Source: Candidatus Saccharibacteria bacterium UBA5152
GTDB lineage: Bacteria > Patescibacteriota > Saccharimonadia > Saccharimonadales > UBA4665
DNA length: 7,190 nt
NCBI GenBank assembly: GCA_002413755.1
Contig: DHXQ01000012.1
Location: 1,524 to 8,713, forward strand
Direction of reading: 5' to 3'
How positions within the stretch are numbered: the first letter of the stretch is position 1; each line of letters opens with the position of its first letter. Shown here piece after piece: positions 6,527 through 7,190 of the stretch. The notes under the pieces were generated by a model. The model was given only the letters and a program-made list of their open reading frames with translations. It had not been told where the DNA came from and ran no database searches. The position numbers and the translations under genes were made by a program.

Positions 6527-7111
6527 ATGCCTTATACAAAACAAAAAGCTCACCAGATTAAAATGAAGACACCTGTTTTACTCCTTGTAACGGCCGCGGC
6601 CGTAGTGCTCGCGGGCGCTGCCGTGACTGTCTACCTGGTCAATAAACACAACCAAAAGCCGGCGGCAACAGCCAGCCAAAACACCAAGGGCGAACCGGCC
6701 GCTACGCCAGTACCCGCGCCCCGCGGCAACTCCAGTTCGACATCAGACAACAGCACCAGCGGCGCGAGCCAGCCAGGTGACAATAAGAGTAATTCAGATA
6801 GTGATTCGCAGGTGACACTGGCCAGTCCGACTGGCGACTTTGTCAGCGCCCACCACATCAAACTTGACTCCCAGATTAGTTCCGTATGCAACACGACGAC
6901 CGCCGCCAGCTGCACCATCAAATTTGAGTCGAACGGCGTCACAAAATCACTCAAACTCCAAACTGCCGACCGCGGCGGATCAACCTATTGGGACTGGAAG
7001 GCCAAGGATATCGGCCTGACCCCAGGCACCTGGCAGATCAGTGCCGTTGCCACTCTCGGTAGTCAGATGAAAACCACCGCTGACGCCACCACCCTGGAGG
7101 TCAGCGAATGA
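6527..7111 (+). CDS. membrane-anchored exported protein with Ser/Thr-rich linker and C-terminal beta-type domain
   Basis: I do not recognise a named family. From the ATG at 6527 the protein has 194 residues: a basic N-terminus (four Lys in the first 14), one hydrophobic helix at about 15-38, a low-complexity linker rich in Ser, Thr, Asn, Gly and Pro (about 41-96), and a compact C-terminal region (97-194) of alternating polar and hydrophobic residues ending TPGTWQISAVATLGS...TLEV, which resembles an Ig-like or CARDB-type beta sandwich. Cys121 and Cys129 could form a disulfide outside the cell. The frame is open upstream to an ATG at 6338, but that start would run 110 bases into the opposite gene and precede the promoter. 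A second ATG at 6563 (Met13) is possible. Neither start has a Shine-Dalgarno sequence; 6527 is chosen because it fits near-leaderless initiation. It overlaps the next gene by four bases (ATGA). Confidence 0.7.
   Translation: MPYTKQKAHQIKMKTPVLLLVTAAAVVLAGAAVTVYLVNKHNQKPAATASQNTKGEPAATPVPAPRGNSSSTSDNSTSGASQPGDNKSNSDSDSQVTLASPTGDFVSAHHIKLDSQISSVCNTTTAASCTIKFESNGVTKSLKLQTADRGGSTYWDWKAKDIGLTPGTWQISAVATLGSQMKTTADATTLEVSE
7096..7100 (+). promoter_or_regulatory. ribosome binding site fixing the start of the last gene
   Basis: GGAGG, seven bases before the ATG at 7108, is the strongest Shine-Dalgarno match in the right half of the window. It supports a real, short-looking gene that is cut by the window end and would be easily missed. 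Confidence 0.7.
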
Positions 7112-7190
7112 AACGGGTACTCCAGTCGCTATTCCTGGCAGCCTTTGTGGCAGCTTCGTTCATAGCTCTGGTGCCTCAGTCGGCGTCGGC
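7108..7190 (+). CDS. secreted protein, N-terminal signal peptide only, cut by window end
   Basis: Starts at an ATG that shares four bases with the stop of the preceding gene (ATGA overlap) and has an ideal GGAGG upstream. The 27 complete codons read MKRVLQSLFLAAFVAASFIA and continue LVPQSAS, with Ala forced as residue 28 because the last two bases are GC. This is a textbook Sec signal peptide: Lys-Arg at the front, a hydrophobic core at about 4-22, and an A-S-A cleavage motif at 26-28. The mature protein is outside the window, so its function is unknown. The overlap implies that it is co-translated with the anchored protein, perhaps as a partner on the cell surface. Confidence 0.72.
   Translation, partial: MKRVLQSLFLAAFVAASFIALVPQSAS

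Overview
The window carries a surface-glycan biosynthesis locus from a bacterium with compact, tightly packed genes and roughly balanced GC. TGA ends several clearly intact genes (rmlA, the 543-residue membrane protein, the exported protein near the right end), so the standard bacterial code applies. RmlC belongs to the Gram-positive/actinobacterial subclass (HAEPW and GVANGYQ blocks), both multi-spanning glycosyltransferases look like Gram-positive or monoderm types, and there is a single-span anchored protein with a Ser/Thr-rich linker. My best guess is a monoderm lineage, plausibly a Candidate Phyla Radiation bacterium such as Saccharibacteria. This is inference from gene style and not a placement.

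Layout: positions 2-5284 form one rightward run of six genes with gaps of at most 38 bases or small overlaps: rmlC (5' end missing), rmlD, rmlA, a GT2 polyprenyl-phosphate sugar synthase of the GtrB/DPM1 type, a GtrA-family four-helix protein, and a large GT-C-type membrane glycosyltransferase. A second GT-C-type membrane enzyme (COG5542/Gpi18-like) runs leftward at 6447-5179. Its 3' end overlaps the end of the rightward run tail-to-tail by 106 bases. Position 6448-6526 is a 79-base divergent promoter region. To its right are a small membrane-anchored protein with a predicted extracellular domain (6527-7111) and the start of a secreted protein (7108 onward, cut by the window end).

How the genes work together: RmlA makes dTDP-glucose, RmlC and RmlD complete the last two steps to dTDP-L-rhamnose, and rmlB is expected just outside the left edge. 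The GT2-GtrA-GT-C trio matches the known three-component scheme: a sugar is loaded onto a polyprenyl phosphate in the cytoplasm, flipped, and transferred outside by a multi-spanning enzyme. The second GT-C enzyme suggests another lipid-linked sugar transfer. The final acceptor is not visible. Cell-wall polymer, or the Ser/Thr-rich exported protein next door, are both possible.

The most notable non-coding signals are the mirrored extended -10 promoters in the divergent region, which imply nearly leaderless transcripts for both first genes; the long convergent coding overlap; and an attenuator-like pair of alternative hairpins at the start of the leftward gene. I see no RNA genes, mobile elements, CRISPR arrays or frameshifted genes, and no intergenic stretch exceeds 100 bases.
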